From the NCBI GenBank assembly GCA_011049115.1, contig DSCM01000053.1, positions 1-47,405 on the forward strand: 47,405 nucleotides of DNA, given 5' to 3'. How positions within the stretch are numbered: the first letter of the stretch is position 1; the number at the start of each line of letters is the position of its first letter. Under the pieces are notes generated by a model. That model searched no databases, was not told the DNA's origin, and saw only the letters and a program-made list of their open reading frames with translations. The position numbers and the translations under genes are program-made. This DNA is from Pseudomonadota bacterium. Its GTDB lineage: Bacteria; Desulfobacterota; Anaeroferrophillalia; Anaeroferrophillales; Tharpellaceae. Below are positions 34,773 to 44,018 of the stretch, one piece after another.

Positions 34773-36235
34773 GACCGATCAGTATCAGGTTTAAATTGAC
34801 GGCCTGGTACGTGCTGGTTTTCAGTGTGGTTCTGGCTTGTTTTTGTTTCAGTATCTACGTGATTTTGGAAAAGAAACTGCTGGATTCGGTTGATCGCCGC
34901 CTGCAGACCATGGCGGAGCTGATTTCCAAAACGGAACTCTGTTTGGTGCCCAACTTCCTGCCGCCTGATTTTGAACGGCGCCTGAATCGTATTTTCGGTA
35001 CCCGGCCGGTGGGTAAGTTTGTGCGGGTGCTTGATTTCTCGGGTGAAATCGGCTCGCGGACCGACAACCTCGACGAAGACCAGATTCCGGTCAACAAGGA
35101 TCTGGTCCGCGAGGTTATCGCCCGAGGGGAGATCATTTACGAAACCCAGTATCCGCTGGGACGTGACATGCCGATTCGTTTTATTAATTTTCCGGTTAAA
35201 AGCTTTAACAGTAAAAATGTTCGGGGGGTGGTTCAGGTGGGGACCTCCCTTGAATTTGTCCGCGAATCGATGCGCAATCTGCTGATTGTGTTCTTTGCTT
35301 TGGGCCCCAGCCTGCTCTTTGTCGCGGCGGCGGTGGGTTTTTTCCTGGCCGGCAAGGCTTTGAAGCCGATTCGCGAGATTGCCCGGACGGCTCGGCATAT
35401 TACCGTCAATAATCTGCAGGAGAGGATCACGGTGCCGGTGGCCCGGGACGATATCGGACAACTGGCCACCACCATTAACGGTATGCTGGATCGATTATCG
35501 CTGTCGTTTCAAAAGATTACCCAGTTTACCACGGATGCCTCGCACGAGTTGCGAACCCCGTTGACGATCATGCGGGGAGAGCTGGAAATTGCTCTGCGCG
35601 GCGAACGTAGCTCCGAAGAATACCAGGAAACCCTGGGCAGCAGTCTCGAAGAGGTCGAGCGCATGTCCAAGATTGTTAACGATCTGTTGTTTCTTTCCAA
35701 AAGCGACATGGGGCAGGAGGAACTGCACTCCGATCCGGTTGATCTGCGCGCCCTGTTATTGAATCTGTTGCCTTATTTCAAGCTTCTGGCCGAGGAACAT
35801 CGACTTGAGCTTGAAAGTTCCCTGGCGGAGGTGAACTCGATTTATGGGGATCAGCTTAAATTGCGGCAGATGGTGATTAATCTGCTCAGTAACGCGATTC
35901 GTTATACCCCGGCCGGCGGCCATGTTAATCTGGGCTTGAAAAACCTTGATGATGGAGTGGAAATTATGGTGGCGGATACCGGCATCGGGATTCCGGAAGA
36001 AGCGGTTCCCCGCATTTTTGACCGTTTTTACCGGGCCGATAAGGCCCGTAGTCGTCAGTTTGGCGGCAGCGGCCTGGGTTTGAGCATTGTTAAGTGGATA
36101 GTCGATGCGCATCACGGTGTGATCAAGGTTGACAGCGTGGTTGGCGAAGGCAGTGTTTTTCGGGTTTTTCTGCCCGGCGGCTTGCCGGTGAACGGGGAAC
36201 AGAAGCCTTTTCTGGTGGAAACGGCTCAGCGTTAG
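34769..36235 (+). CDS. Sensor histidine kinase
   Basis: 488-residue membrane kinase. TM1 is at about 10-32 (LTAWYVLVFSVVLACFCFSI), a periplasmic sensor of about 130 residues follows, then TM2 near 170-195 (LIVFFALGPSLLFVAAAVGF), HAMP (LKPIREIARTARHITVNNL), HisKA with phospho-histidine H259 (DASHELRTPLT), and HATPase with NLLSNAIRYTP, DTGIGIPEEAVPRIFDRFYR and GGSGLGLSIVKWI. The GTG at 34769 overlaps the response regulator stop. It is related to CusS-type envelope/metal sensors; the signal is unknown. Confidence 0.95.
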   Translation: MRPISIRFKLTAWYVLVFSVVLACFCFSIYVILEKKLLDSVDRRLQTMAELISKTELCLVPNFLPPDFERRLNRIFGTRPVGKFVRVLDFSGEIGSRTDNLDEDQIPVNKDLVREVIARGEIIYETQYPLGRDMPIRFINFPVKSFNSKNVRGVVQVGTSLEFVRESMRNLLIVFFALGPSLLFVAAAVGFFLAGKALKPIREIARTARHITVNNLQERITVPVARDDIGQLATTINGMLDRLSLSFQKITQFTTDASHELRTPLTIMRGELEIALRGERSSEEYQETLGSSLEEVERMSKIVNDLLFLSKSDMGQEELHSDPVDLRALLLNLLPYFKLLAEEHRLELESSLAEVNSIYGDQLKLRQMVINLLSNAIRYTPAGGHVNLGLKNLDDGVEIMVADTGIGIPEEAVPRIFDRFYRADKARSRQFGGSGLGLSIVKWIVDAHHGVIKVDSVVGEGSVFRVFLPGGLPVNGEQKPFLVETAQR

Positions 36236-36262
36236 CCGCGCCCCCGGGGGGGGGCGGTTTTT
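36236..36262 (+). terminator. GC-rich terminator after the histidine kinase
   Basis: CCG...CCCCC (36236-36245) pairs with the following GGGGG...CGG (36246-36257), then TTTTT. One mismatch in the stem. Immediately after the histidine kinase stop codon. Confidence 0.6.
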
Positions 36263-36371
36263 GTCGTTGGTAAAAAATGCTTTTTTAAGGAAAAAATAAT
36301 TTCTCTTTAATCCTCATATAATGTTGGTTTGTTACTATGCTTGATGAAGACTCCTTTTCTTCCTTGTTGGC

Positions 36372-36431
36372 GGCCGACCCTCTCCTCCTCCTTGTTAAAT
36401 TTGCTGGCACAGTAAATTTGGGGGGTCGGCC
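36372..36431. repeat. Nested inverted repeats before degQ
   Basis: Outer arms GGCCGACCC (36372-36380) and GGGTCGGCC (36423-36431) enclose an inner 10-bp arm AAATTTGCTG / CAGTAAATTT (36397-36406 / 36410-36419, one G-T wobble). The structure leads directly into the terminator hairpin, so the leader is strongly folded. It may be a stable leader RNA, a small RNA or a regulatory fold for degQ. Confidence 0.6.
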
Positions 36432-36476
36432 AACCACCCCTTGATCATCGGGTTGGTCAAGGGGTGGTTTTTTTTT
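36432..36476 (+). terminator. Perfect terminator hairpin upstream of degQ
   Basis: AACCACCCCTTGA (36432-36444) and TCAAGGGGTGGTT (36457-36469) are exact complements with a 12-nt loop, followed by T8. A textbook intrinsic terminator lying about 80 nt before the degQ ATG, so it can end the kinase transcript or a small leader transcript, or act as an attenuator. The 36236-36555 gap holds no supported gene. Confidence 0.85.
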
Positions 36477-36555
36477 ATCATGGTTAAGTTCGGTTTCTTT
36501 CGGATTCGCATTAATAAACTGTAACGTTAAAAAATTTTTCGGGAGGTATTTCACG

Positions 36556-38004
36556 ATGTTTTTTCAGCGTCCCCTGGCCGCGAGTTTCCATCGCAGCGTA
36601 ATTATTCATTTCTTGTTGCCGGTGCTTGCCGGTTTGCTGGTGCTGGGAGCTTTTTCGGCAAATGCGGCCTCGATGCCGCCGAGTTTCGCTCCACTGGTCG
36701 AGAAACTGACCCCGGCGGTGGTCAATATCAATACCGAGAAAAAGGTCTTGTCGAGCGGCGGGCGGGGGTTTAATTTCCCCGGTCAGGGCTCGGATCCTTT
36801 TGAGGAGTTTTTCGGCCGTTTTTTCGGTCAGTTCGATAATTTTCATCGTCGTTCTCAGCCTCGGCCCGTCAAAAGCCTGGGTTCCGGTTTTATCATCAGT
36901 GACGACGGTTATATTCTTACCAATAACCATGTTGTCGAAGACGCCGATCAGATCAAGGTTACGCTTTCCGACAAGAACGCCTACGAGGCCCGTCTCATTG
37001 GCCGTGACGCCAAAACCGATCTCGCGATCCTGAAGATTGATGTCGATCACGAGCTGCCGGTGGTCAGGATGGGGGACTCGGATTCCCTGAAGGTCGGCGA
37101 CTGGGTGATTGCCATCGGCAATCCTTTCGGTCTGGCCCGCACCGTGACGGCCGGCATCGTCAGTGCCCGCGGCCGGGTGATCGGTTCCGGGCCTTATGAT
37201 GATTTTATTCAGACCGACGCCTCCATCAATCCCGGCAACAGTGGCGGGCCGCTGTTTAATCTGGAGGGTGAAGTCGTCGGTATCAATACGGCGATCGTCG
37301 CCAGCGGTCAGGGCATCGGTTTCGCGATTCCGGTCAATATGGCCAAAGTTCTGTTGCCTCAACTGAAAACCGGCAAGGTGTCGCGAGGGCGTCTCGGGGT
37401 TCATGTTCAGGAAGTAACCGAAGAACTGGCCGCTTCTTTCGGTCTGGAGGAAAAATCCGGGGCGGTGGTTTCCGAGGTCGTCGAAGACAGTCCCGCTTCC
37501 CGCTCAGGGCTTCAGGTTGGTGATATTATTCTTGAGGTTGATGGCGAGAAAATTGAGGAAATGCGCTATCTGCCGCGTCTGGTCGCGGCCAAGAAACCGG
37601 GGACCAAGGTTGAACTTAAACTCCTGCGGCAGGGTAAAATTGTGAAGACCAAGGTCGTGCTTGACGATCTGGAGAACGAGGGCCTTGAGGAAAGCTCGGC
37701 TTTGAGTGATGATCGACTTGGTGAACTGGGACTGGCCGTCCGTAATCTGACCCCGGAACTGGCCGCTCGGCAGCGACTCGGAGTGGAAAACGGGGTTATC
37801 ATCAGTCGGCTGGATCCCGACGGTCGCGCTGCCCAGGCCGGCCTGCAACTGGGGGATGTAATTCTGATGGTCGATAATGAACAGATTGAAACCGTGAATG
37901 ACTTCAATAAGGCATTACGGGCCGGAAAACAACGCAGCTACCTGCGCTTTCTGGTTCAGCGTCAGCAGCTCCGCCTTTTTGCCGTGGTCAGGTTGGATAA
38001 ATGA
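36556..38004 (+). CDS. degQ: Periplasmic serine protease DegQ/HtrA
   Basis: 482-residue HtrA-family protease/chaperone. Signal peptide about residues 1-37 (hydrophobic core then ANA). Catalytic triad H125 (TNNHVVEDA), D155 (AKTDLAILKI) and S229 (NPGNSGGPL). Two PDZ domains follow (about 280-365 and 390-475). It degrades misfolded envelope proteins. The ATG at 36556 has GGGAGG at 36541-36546. degP and degQ cannot be separated by eye. It lies after the two-component pair, which fits envelope-stress control, and before prmA, whose start overlaps its stop by 4 nt. Confidence 0.95.
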   Translation: MFFQRPLAASFHRSVIIHFLLPVLAGLLVLGAFSANAASMPPSFAPLVEKLTPAVVNINTEKKVLSSGGRGFNFPGQGSDPFEEFFGRFFGQFDNFHRRSQPRPVKSLGSGFIISDDGYILTNNHVVEDADQIKVTLSDKNAYEARLIGRDAKTDLAILKIDVDHELPVVRMGDSDSLKVGDWVIAIGNPFGLARTVTAGIVSARGRVIGSGPYDDFIQTDASINPGNSGGPLFNLEGEVVGINTAIVASGQGIGFAIPVNMAKVLLPQLKTGKVSRGRLGVHVQEVTEELAASFGLEEKSGAVVSEVVEDSPASRSGLQVGDIILEVDGEKIEEMRYLPRLVAAKKPGTKVELKLLRQGKIVKTKVVLDDLENEGLEESSALSDDRLGELGLAVRNLTPELAARQRLGVENGVIISRLDPDGRAAQAGLQLGDVILMVDNEQIETVNDFNKALRAGKQRSYLRFLVQRQQLRLFAVVRLDK

Positions 38005-38918
38005 CGACTCGCGATAAATCAAACTGGTGGGCTCTGGTCTGTACTCCTGTGGCCGAGGCTTCGGCCCGGGAGCGCTTGGAAGAAATTCTTTTTGCGCATG
38101 ATTGCTGTGGGCTCTGGGAGGGGGTCGAAGGCCTGGTCGAGAAGGTTGAGGAGCCCTTGCCACCGGTCGGCTTTCCGGCTTTTCTGACCGCCTATTTCGC
38201 CGATGTGGAAGACGGAGCTCTACGGGAACTGGTCCCGTGCCTGCAACAGGAAAACCTGATCACCGGTGAAGTCCGAATCGTCGCCGTTGAGAATCAGGAC
38301 TGGTTCGAGAACTGGCGGAAAAATTTTGTGCCGGTGGCCTTGACCGCAAAAACCCTGGTCGTGCCGGCCTGGCAGGAAGAGGTGTCCGAGAACGAGGCCA
38401 CTCGGGTGGTGAAAATTTATCCGGGACAGGGGTTCGGGACGGGAACCCATGAGACCACCCGGCTGGCCGCGCTGAACTTGGAGCGGGAACTGGAAAAAAC
38501 CGGGCCGTCGGCAACGGTTCTGGATGTCGGCACAGGGAGCGGCATTCTCGCGATCATGGCCGCCGTCCAGGGCGCCGCTCGCGTCCTGGCCCTGGATGTT
38601 GATCCGGATGCCCTCGACAATGCCCGGGAAAATTGCGTTCATAATCAAATTGAAGATCTAGTCGAACTTGACTGTCGACCTCTGACCGAAGTTGAGGGCT
38701 CTTTCACCCTGATTGTCGCCAATATCATTGCTCCGGTGCTGAAAAGTCTGTTGCCGCAACTTCATCGTCTTCTGGCCGCTTCCGGGCGCTTGATTTTGTC
38801 GGGGATATTGCTTGAACAGATAGATGAAATGAAGGAATATTGCGAACGGCGCGGTTTTAAGGTCGAGTTGGTTGAAACCGCCGGCGAGTGGGCCGCTTTT
38901 GTCTGCGCCCGGCAGTAA
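38001..38918 (+). CDS. prmA: Ribosomal protein L11 methyltransferase PrmA
   Basis: 305-residue SAM methyltransferase that methylates ribosomal protein L11. N-terminal L11-binding part (about 1-130), then the catalytic domain with GQGFGTGTHETTRLA (about 143-157), LDVGTGSGILAIMAA (about 175-189) and LIVANIIAPVL (about 236-246). The ATG overlaps the degQ stop (ATGA), so the two are coupled. Normal length. Confidence 0.96.
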   Translation: MTTRDKSNWWALVCTPVAEASARERLEEILFAHDCCGLWEGVEGLVEKVEEPLPPVGFPAFLTAYFADVEDGALRELVPCLQQENLITGEVRIVAVENQDWFENWRKNFVPVALTAKTLVVPAWQEEVSENEATRVVKIYPGQGFGTGTHETTRLAALNLERELEKTGPSATVLDVGTGSGILAIMAAVQGAARVLALDVDPDALDNARENCVHNQIEDLVELDCRPLTEVEGSFTLIVANIIAPVLKSLLPQLHRLLAASGRLILSGILLEQIDEMKEYCERRGFKVELVETAGEWAAFVCARQ

Positions 38919-39042
38919 AGACCACGCCGGGATTGAAAATGAGCTTAGTCAGACGGTGGCCCGGGCGTAGGAACCGTGATTTCAACATAACCGGGTTGGC
39001 TGAATGGTTGCAAAAAATCTTTGATCTTTCGATTTTTAGCAG

Positions 39043-39071
39043 TTGACAAGTCGGATTTTTTAAGTTAAAAG
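39043..39071 (+). promoter_or_regulatory. Sigma-70 promoter of tRNA-Glu
   Basis: -35 TTGACA (39043-39048), 17-nt spacer, -10 TAAAAG (39066-39071). Placed about 65 nt before the tRNA-Glu gene in the gap after prmA. Confidence 0.65.
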
Positions 39072-39136
39072 ACGCCTCCGTTTCACGCAAGAGCCGGCTT
39101 GTTTCATCAGGTTCTGCAACGAGAAACAACCCATGC

Positions 39137-39214
39137 GTCCCCATCGTCTAGCCTGGCCCAGGACACCGCCCTTTCACGGCGGCGACAGGGGTTCAAATCC
39201 CCTTGGGGACGCCA
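39137..39214 (+). tRNA. tRNA-Glu(UUC)
   Basis: Complete cloverleaf by eye: acceptor GTCCCCA/TGGGGAC, anticodon stem ACCGCC-like with loop CTTTCAC giving anticodon TTC (39173-39175), T-arm AGGGGTTCAAATCCCCT, discriminator G and an encoded CCA (39212-39214). Decodes GAA/GAG. Its 3' half is imperfectly copied at 40864-40912. Confidence 0.95.
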
Positions 39215-39366
39215 ACAAAATTAAGCCACTTATGAAACTATTTTTAGCTTTTTGTCGAGCGGGGTGGTTTCTGGGTGGTTTTTTTTGCTTTTTGATCCAG
39301 TTCGGGTAGCATCTTCATGGGCCGGTCGAACCGATAGTTTCGTAGAAAGAAAAAACAGTTGCTTGG

Positions 39367-40541
39367 CTAACCTTCCGGAAATAATCCCGGCAGCCATCTT
39401 GAAGCAAGCTTTGTTGGGAACGCCACATAAAGCGGTGCGCGAGAACTTCTGGAGTCAAGGGCTCCGGTTCCAATCAGTGCGGATGTTATGCGTCGGGCAT
39501 GGCGATCGGTGCTGTTCAAAAGAGTCGCAACATCTCCGCGAGGAAGTTTTCCCCGATACAGAACCGACTCTAAAACCCTGTCCGAATGCAGGGGCAGAGA
39601 TCCCGTCCGGATCTCTGCTTCGGCCCAGAGCTGGATACGGATTCGCAACTTGTCCGGCTGAATCAGTCCTTCCATGAATTTCACCTGGTCGATGCAGGTT
39701 TCAAGAAAATATTTGGTAAAATCGGCCAGTGCCTCTTCGCTCAAGCTGCCTCGGCCATCAAGGTCGTTACGACGGGGCGTGTCGCATTCAGCCAAGTAAG
39801 GCTTGTACGCTTCTTGAGTCCGGGCAAGACCACGCGCAACAGACCATATCCCGCCGGTATCAAGTGCATCGAGCAGCATGGCGTGTGACATCAGGCGGGC
39901 AACCCTGCCGTTACCGTCCATGAAGGGATGAATCCATAGCAGACGGTGATGAGCTGCCGGAATAGCTAGGATCGCATCTGTCTTGCCAAGACGGCTGTAG
40001 ACTTGCTCGAAGCGTGTCAGGAACCCTGGACCGCACCTGGGCTTATAGCGACATGATGTCCAACTCGGACATCTCTGTCGCGCAGCTCTCCCGGAGTGAT
40101 CCCGAACCTCTTGCCGGTATCCGGGTCTTTGGCGTACCGCAGTTCTTTCGGGAGCAGCTCGCAAAACCGGCGATGAATCTCACACACCCCTTCTCGTGTC
40201 GCGGCGCGACCGGACAGACTGCCGGCATCTATCCACCGCTGCACTTCGACATGAGCCTTGGCTTCGAGTTGGAGGTTGCGTTTCTCCGGGTCAGAGCTGC
40301 AATCGTTTTTTAAAGCTCGTTCTATATCGACTGGGTGAGTGTTGTGATCTTCGATCAGGTTGCTGTAATAGCAGTTCATGACCCTAACCAGTCCGGCCAA
40401 GGCTGTAGAAATTTCTTCGGGGAGACTGCGGCGCAAGCCTGCCGCGCTTGCTGCAAGCTCAACCGCCAGGTCCGTTAGCTCCGAGCGGTGTCTGGAGCCT
40501 GCCGCAATCAGCATTGGTTCCATCATGTCAGGGCTTTCCAT
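39367..40541 (-). pseudogene. Fic-family protein gene with a single-base frameshift
   Basis: Two minus-strand frames join to one Fic protein. The first (from ATG 40541) carries the N-terminal part including the helix YYSNLIEDHNTHPVDIERAL and a Fic-like LPKELRYAKDPD, and runs to a premature stop near 40017. The second, entered about 40030, continues GFLTRFEQVYSRLGKTDAIL and contains the active-site motif HPFMDGNGRVARL, ending at 39367. Adding one base in the GG at 40028-40029 joins the frames (...GAVPGFLTRF). Fic proteins transfer AMP or other NMPs to protein targets. The C-terminal half has a winged-helix-like tail (RGDVATLLNSTDRHARRI). Sequencing error is the alternative. Confidence 0.88.
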
Positions 40542-40607
40542 GCCAGGGCTCTCTTTGCGGTTGTCGATGTCCTGCTTATTGTCCTGTTTGATAATCTGTG
40601 TAGTTTA

Positions 40608-40636
40608 TGTATAGCATTGCTCTTTGTAGAATGCAA
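40608..40636 (-). promoter_or_regulatory. Sigma-70 promoter for the Fic gene
   Basis: On the minus strand: -35 TTGCAT (40636-40631), exactly 17 nt, -10 TATACA (40613-40608). About 70 nt before the Fic ATG. Confidence 0.7.
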
Positions 40637-40863
40637 GCTTTGACAGTCGGTGATAAATGTCCGTTATTTTGCCATAGGTTTCAACTCAACCAAGGTGCTT
40701 CAACTGCCCGGTAGGGGCTTGACTTTTGCAGATAATCTGCGATAGTATCAGTCTTTTTTAGCTTGGGTGGCTTCTCGGGTGGCCGGCGTGCCGGCTTTTA
40801 TTGTTCCCTGATGTCCTTTTAGGTTGTGTAAGGTATCTGAAAATGCCGGCGGAGTACTCTACG

Positions 40864-40912
40864 GGACACCCTTTCACGACGGCGCCAGGGGTTCAAATGC
40901 CCTTGGGGACGC
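40864..40912 (+). repeat. Degenerate copy of the tRNA-Glu 3' half
   Basis: About 50 nt match the tRNA-Glu from the D-stem edge through the acceptor 3' strand (GGACACC, CTTTCAC, GGGGTTCAAAT, CTTGGGGACGC), with a 3-nt deletion and three substitutions. There is no 5' half. This is the type of direct repeat left at the far end of an element integrated in a tRNA gene; it lies about 1.7 kb from the real tRNA. Confidence 0.85.
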
Positions 40913-41128
40913 AGATTATATCAAACTACTCGGAGGGCTCCTGCACTATGATAAGTTTAAGGCGGCCGCCAAGTGGTTATTTTTTGCGGTCTCGGCCGGG
41001 CGGCAAGGGAAGATTGGGGTTGAATCACCACTTCCGGCGCGTATTTTTTGTCCAAGGGTGAGACGGCTCAATTTTTTCGGTCTTGGCCGGAATCCTGAAA
41101 TGAATTTTTATGAAAGGCGGGTATGGGT

Positions 41129-42487
41129 ATGAGAAACGGTCGGATGTTGAGCTCTTTGGCAATGTTTCTGGTTTTCTGTGCTTTACCGGGGTTGCTCGGC
41201 GTCGGCTTCGCGGCCTCGGCCCTCGACGAGGGTCCGCGCTGGTCGCGATCTTGTCGGTGAGCGCGGAACCACTTGATACGATCGAATGGTTGTCGCAAAG
41301 GCCGGAGGACGGTTTGGCCCTGATGGTTTCCGGTCCGGGCGAGGTGAGTCTCAAAAGACGTTTTTCTCCCGGCGAAGAGGTTGTTTTTTCGTCTCGCGAC
41401 GATAACGGCGATCCCCTGCCGGATGGAAATTACAACTATGAGTTTTATGTGTTGCCGGCCTTCGGCGCGCTCAGAAGCGGCGCGGATGACGAAGCGGCGG
41501 TTGCGGAGGATGACTCAGGCCCCAACGTGCAATGCGGGTCGTTCGCCATTATCCAGGGAGAGATGGTCATTCCCGTCGAAGGCGAAGGTGAAAACGACAA
41601 TGCAAGATTGCGGGGCGACATGACATCTTGCATTACGACGATGTGATCGTGACCGGCAGTCAATGTATCGGTTTTGACTGCGCCGATGGCGAAAACTTTG
41701 GTTGCTCTACCCTGAAGCTCAAGTAAAACAATCTGCAAATCCTGTTCGAGGACACCAGCACCGGCACTTTTTCGACCACCGACTGGAGAATTCTGGTCAA
41801 CGATGCGACCAGCGGCGGCGCCGGCTATTTCACCATCTGGGATGTCGACGCCGGCCGTCGTCCCTTTACGATCGAGGCCGGGGCTCCGGCCCATGCCCTG
41901 TATGTCGAGGATTACGGGCGGGTGGGGTTGGGAACCTCAATTCTCTACGTCGAACTGCATATCGTCGATGGCGACAGCCCGACGGTGCGGTTGGATCAGA
42001 ATGGGTCAAATGGATGGGCCCCGCAGAAATGGGATCTTTGTGGCAATGAAACTAATTTTTTCATTCGCGACGTTACTAATGGTTCCGCGCTCTGTTTTCG
42101 CATTCAGCCTTCGACGCCCAGCAATACCCTTTGCTGAAAGCCACCGGCAACGTCGGTATCGGTACTTGGGCTCCAACATGCAAGCTGGACGTGGACGGCG
42201 ATATCAGGGCCAGCGGCGGCCTGGTGGTGGGTTCAAGTCGGGATCTGAAGTTAGACATTGAAGAGCTGCAATCCGAGGACGCCCTGAAAACCTTGCTCGC
42301 GCTCAACCCGGTCAACTACCGTTACAAGGCCGATTTGCAGGAAAAGAGGGTCGGTTTTATCGCCGAGAAGGTGCCGGAGCTGGTCGCCATGAACGATCAC
42401 CAGGGCCTGAGCACAATGGATATCGTCGCCGCCCTGACCAAGGTGGTGCAGGAGCAGCGGAAAAACATTGACAAGTTACGGCTTTAG
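41129..42487 (+). pseudogene. Decayed secreted protein with tail-fibre/S74-type C-terminus
   Basis: A signal peptide frame (ATG 41129 with AGGCGGG upstream; SLAMFLVFCALPGLLGVGFA) shifts near 41235 into EPLDTIEWLSQRPEDG... (to 41646), then shifts near 41600-41630 into HYDDVIVTGSQCIGFDC, meets a TAA at 41724 in LKLK*NNL (GAA to TAA by one base), reads on to 42137, and shifts again into LLKATGNVGIGT. The end, SSRDLKLDIEELQSEDALKT...GFIAEKVPELV, is the intramolecular-chaperone (peptidase S74/tail-fibre) domain. Three frameshifts plus one stop make it clearly non-functional. Confidence 0.88.
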
Positions 42488-42785
42488 ACAGGTCTGGGCC
42501 GGGCGAAAACGGTGAGTCCTGCGGTCTTTGTGGAGGCCGCGCCGTTCTGAGCTTTCATGGCGGTGTTTGGTTGTCGCGGAAAGGCGCTCTGCTTTCGTTC
42601 TTTCGTGAAAACGCCGCCCGTCGACATTGATCAACATGGTCGATGAAACTGCTGTTTGCGGTTTTTGCAGGCTTTGCGGAAAGACTGCGGCCGGGTGAAG
42701 CGAGAATCTTGTGGGGCTTGTCCCGGATTTTGGGGGCCGGCTCGGAAGATAAATTGTGACTGAAACCTTGACTCAGAGGTAAATT

Positions 42786-43883
42786 GTGCGCGACCAGAAC
42801 ACCGCCGGATTCAGTCTGCTTAGCCGCCTGCAGAGCTTTCCCATTCCGCGGGCGGAAATCTCCGCCATCGCCGTCGCTCTGCCGGAGACCGAGATTGATA
42901 ATCAGGCGCTTTCCGCGCTGCTGACCGCCCCGGATGAACTCAGGAAGAGGCTGCCGGGCATCATCGCCCGGACCACCGGTATTCACCGCCGGCGTTTTTC
43001 CGCCCCCGGCCAAGCGCCCTCTGATCTGGGTCTGCTGGCTGTCAGGAAGCTCCTGCGTGAGACCGGCACCCATAAGAATGAGATAGACACGCTGATTTTT
43101 GCCGGTACCGACCAGGATTGCCTGGAACCGGCCACCGCTAACATCCTGCAACATAAACTCGGCATTCGCACGGTCAATTCTTTCGACGTGAAAAACGCCT
43201 GCAATGGTTTTCTGCAGTCCCTCAACCTTGCCAACAGCCTGATTATCTCCGGAGCCGCCCGAAAAATCTGCATCTGTGTCGCCGAGCTTCCCAGCCATTG
43301 GTTCTGCCGGGTGCTTCATGGCAAGGAGGATCTTCGCTGTAAACTCGGTGGTCTGACCTTGGGTGACGGCGCGGCCGCGATAATGGTCGAACCGAGTCGG
43401 GGGTGCGCCGGAATCACGGAAATCAATCTTTTTGCCCAAGGGGCCCACTGGGAACTCTGCCATGTTCCCGAGGACCCGCACTGGCGCCGGAAAATTCCGT
43501 CGAGCATCAATGGCTGGTTTTATCTTGACCTCAGCAATCTGGCCCGGGTCGTGCGTCCTCTGAGTATTAAGTACTTTCGCGAGTACCGGAGTTTCCGGCG
43601 GAGGGTGCATGGGGAAACAAATTTTACCGGGCGGCTGGACAAGGTTATTCCCCATCAGATATCACCCCATCTGATTGCAGAGATTGTCAAGATCTTCAGG
43701 GAAAAAATGGAGAAGGTGGCGATTACGGCCGACTATCTCGGCAATACGGCGGCGGCAGCGATTCCGATAACCCTCAGTGCCCAGATCGAATGCGGCAATC
43801 TGGGTTTCGGCAGCGGGCAGGAAATCCTGCTGTTCGGCGCCGCCAGTGGTCTGGGTATGGGACATGTGCGCATGACTCTTTAA
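42786..43883 (+). CDS. 3-oxoacyl-ACP synthase III family protein (FabH-like)
   Basis: 365-residue thiolase-fold condensing enzyme. Complete Cys-His-Asn triad: C139 (VKNACNGFLQ), H290 (VIPHQIS) and N320 (LGNTAAAAIP), with GLTLGDGAAAIMVE and a C-terminal GSGQEILLFGAASGLGMG. FabH primes fatty-acid synthesis; related stand-alone enzymes make other condensed products, and with no fab neighbours here the product is unknown. The start is GTG 42786 with AGAGGT upstream. It is transcribed alone and convergent with the next gene. Confidence 0.88.
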   Translation: MRDQNTAGFSLLSRLQSFPIPRAEISAIAVALPETEIDNQALSALLTAPDELRKRLPGIIARTTGIHRRRFSAPGQAPSDLGLLAVRKLLRETGTHKNEIDTLIFAGTDQDCLEPATANILQHKLGIRTVNSFDVKNACNGFLQSLNLANSLIISGAARKICICVAELPSHWFCRVLHGKEDLRCKLGGLTLGDGAAAIMVEPSRGCAGITEINLFAQGAHWELCHVPEDPHWRRKIPSSINGWFYLDLSNLARVVRPLSIKYFREYRSFRRRVHGETNFTGRLDKVIPHQISPHLIAEIVKIFREKMEKVAITADYLGNTAAAAIPITLSAQIECGNLGFGSGQEILLFGAASGLGMGHVRMTL

Positions 43884-43969
43884 CGGCTGAAGGCATAAGT
43901 TTTTGCTTTTTGCGCTTTTGCTGGAGATGGAAAGCGTTGCTTGTGAAATGAAGGGCTGGGTGAGAAACC

Positions 43970-44018
43970 AGGCCCGGAATGTGGATGCGTGATGCTCCCC
44001 ACTCCGGGCCTTTTTTTT
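43970..44018. terminator. Terminator between two convergent genes
   Basis: AGGCCCGGA (43970-43978) pairs with TCCGGGCCT (44003-44011), with an inner GTGG/CCAC, then T8 reaching the stop codon of the minus-strand gene. Works for the plus-strand ketoacyl synthase and possibly for both. Confidence 0.9.

Larger units (their letters stand above)
40542..41128. other. Intergenic region with fic promoter and tRNA fragment
   Basis: About 590 nt with no gene of its own. It holds the minus-strand promoter at 40608-40636, the tRNA-Glu 3' fragment at 40864-40912, and a stretch TTTAGCTT...GGGTGG near 40757-40780 that loosely repeats a motif just after the tRNA (39241-39280). Confidence 0.6.

Noticed and set aside
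39367-40541. Programmed frameshifting in the Fic gene
   Set aside because: No slippery heptamer is visible at the junction; a single lost G in a short run explains it simply.
40864-40912. A second functional tRNA-Glu
   Set aside because: Only the 3' half is present, with a deletion in the anticodon stem and substitutions that break pairing.
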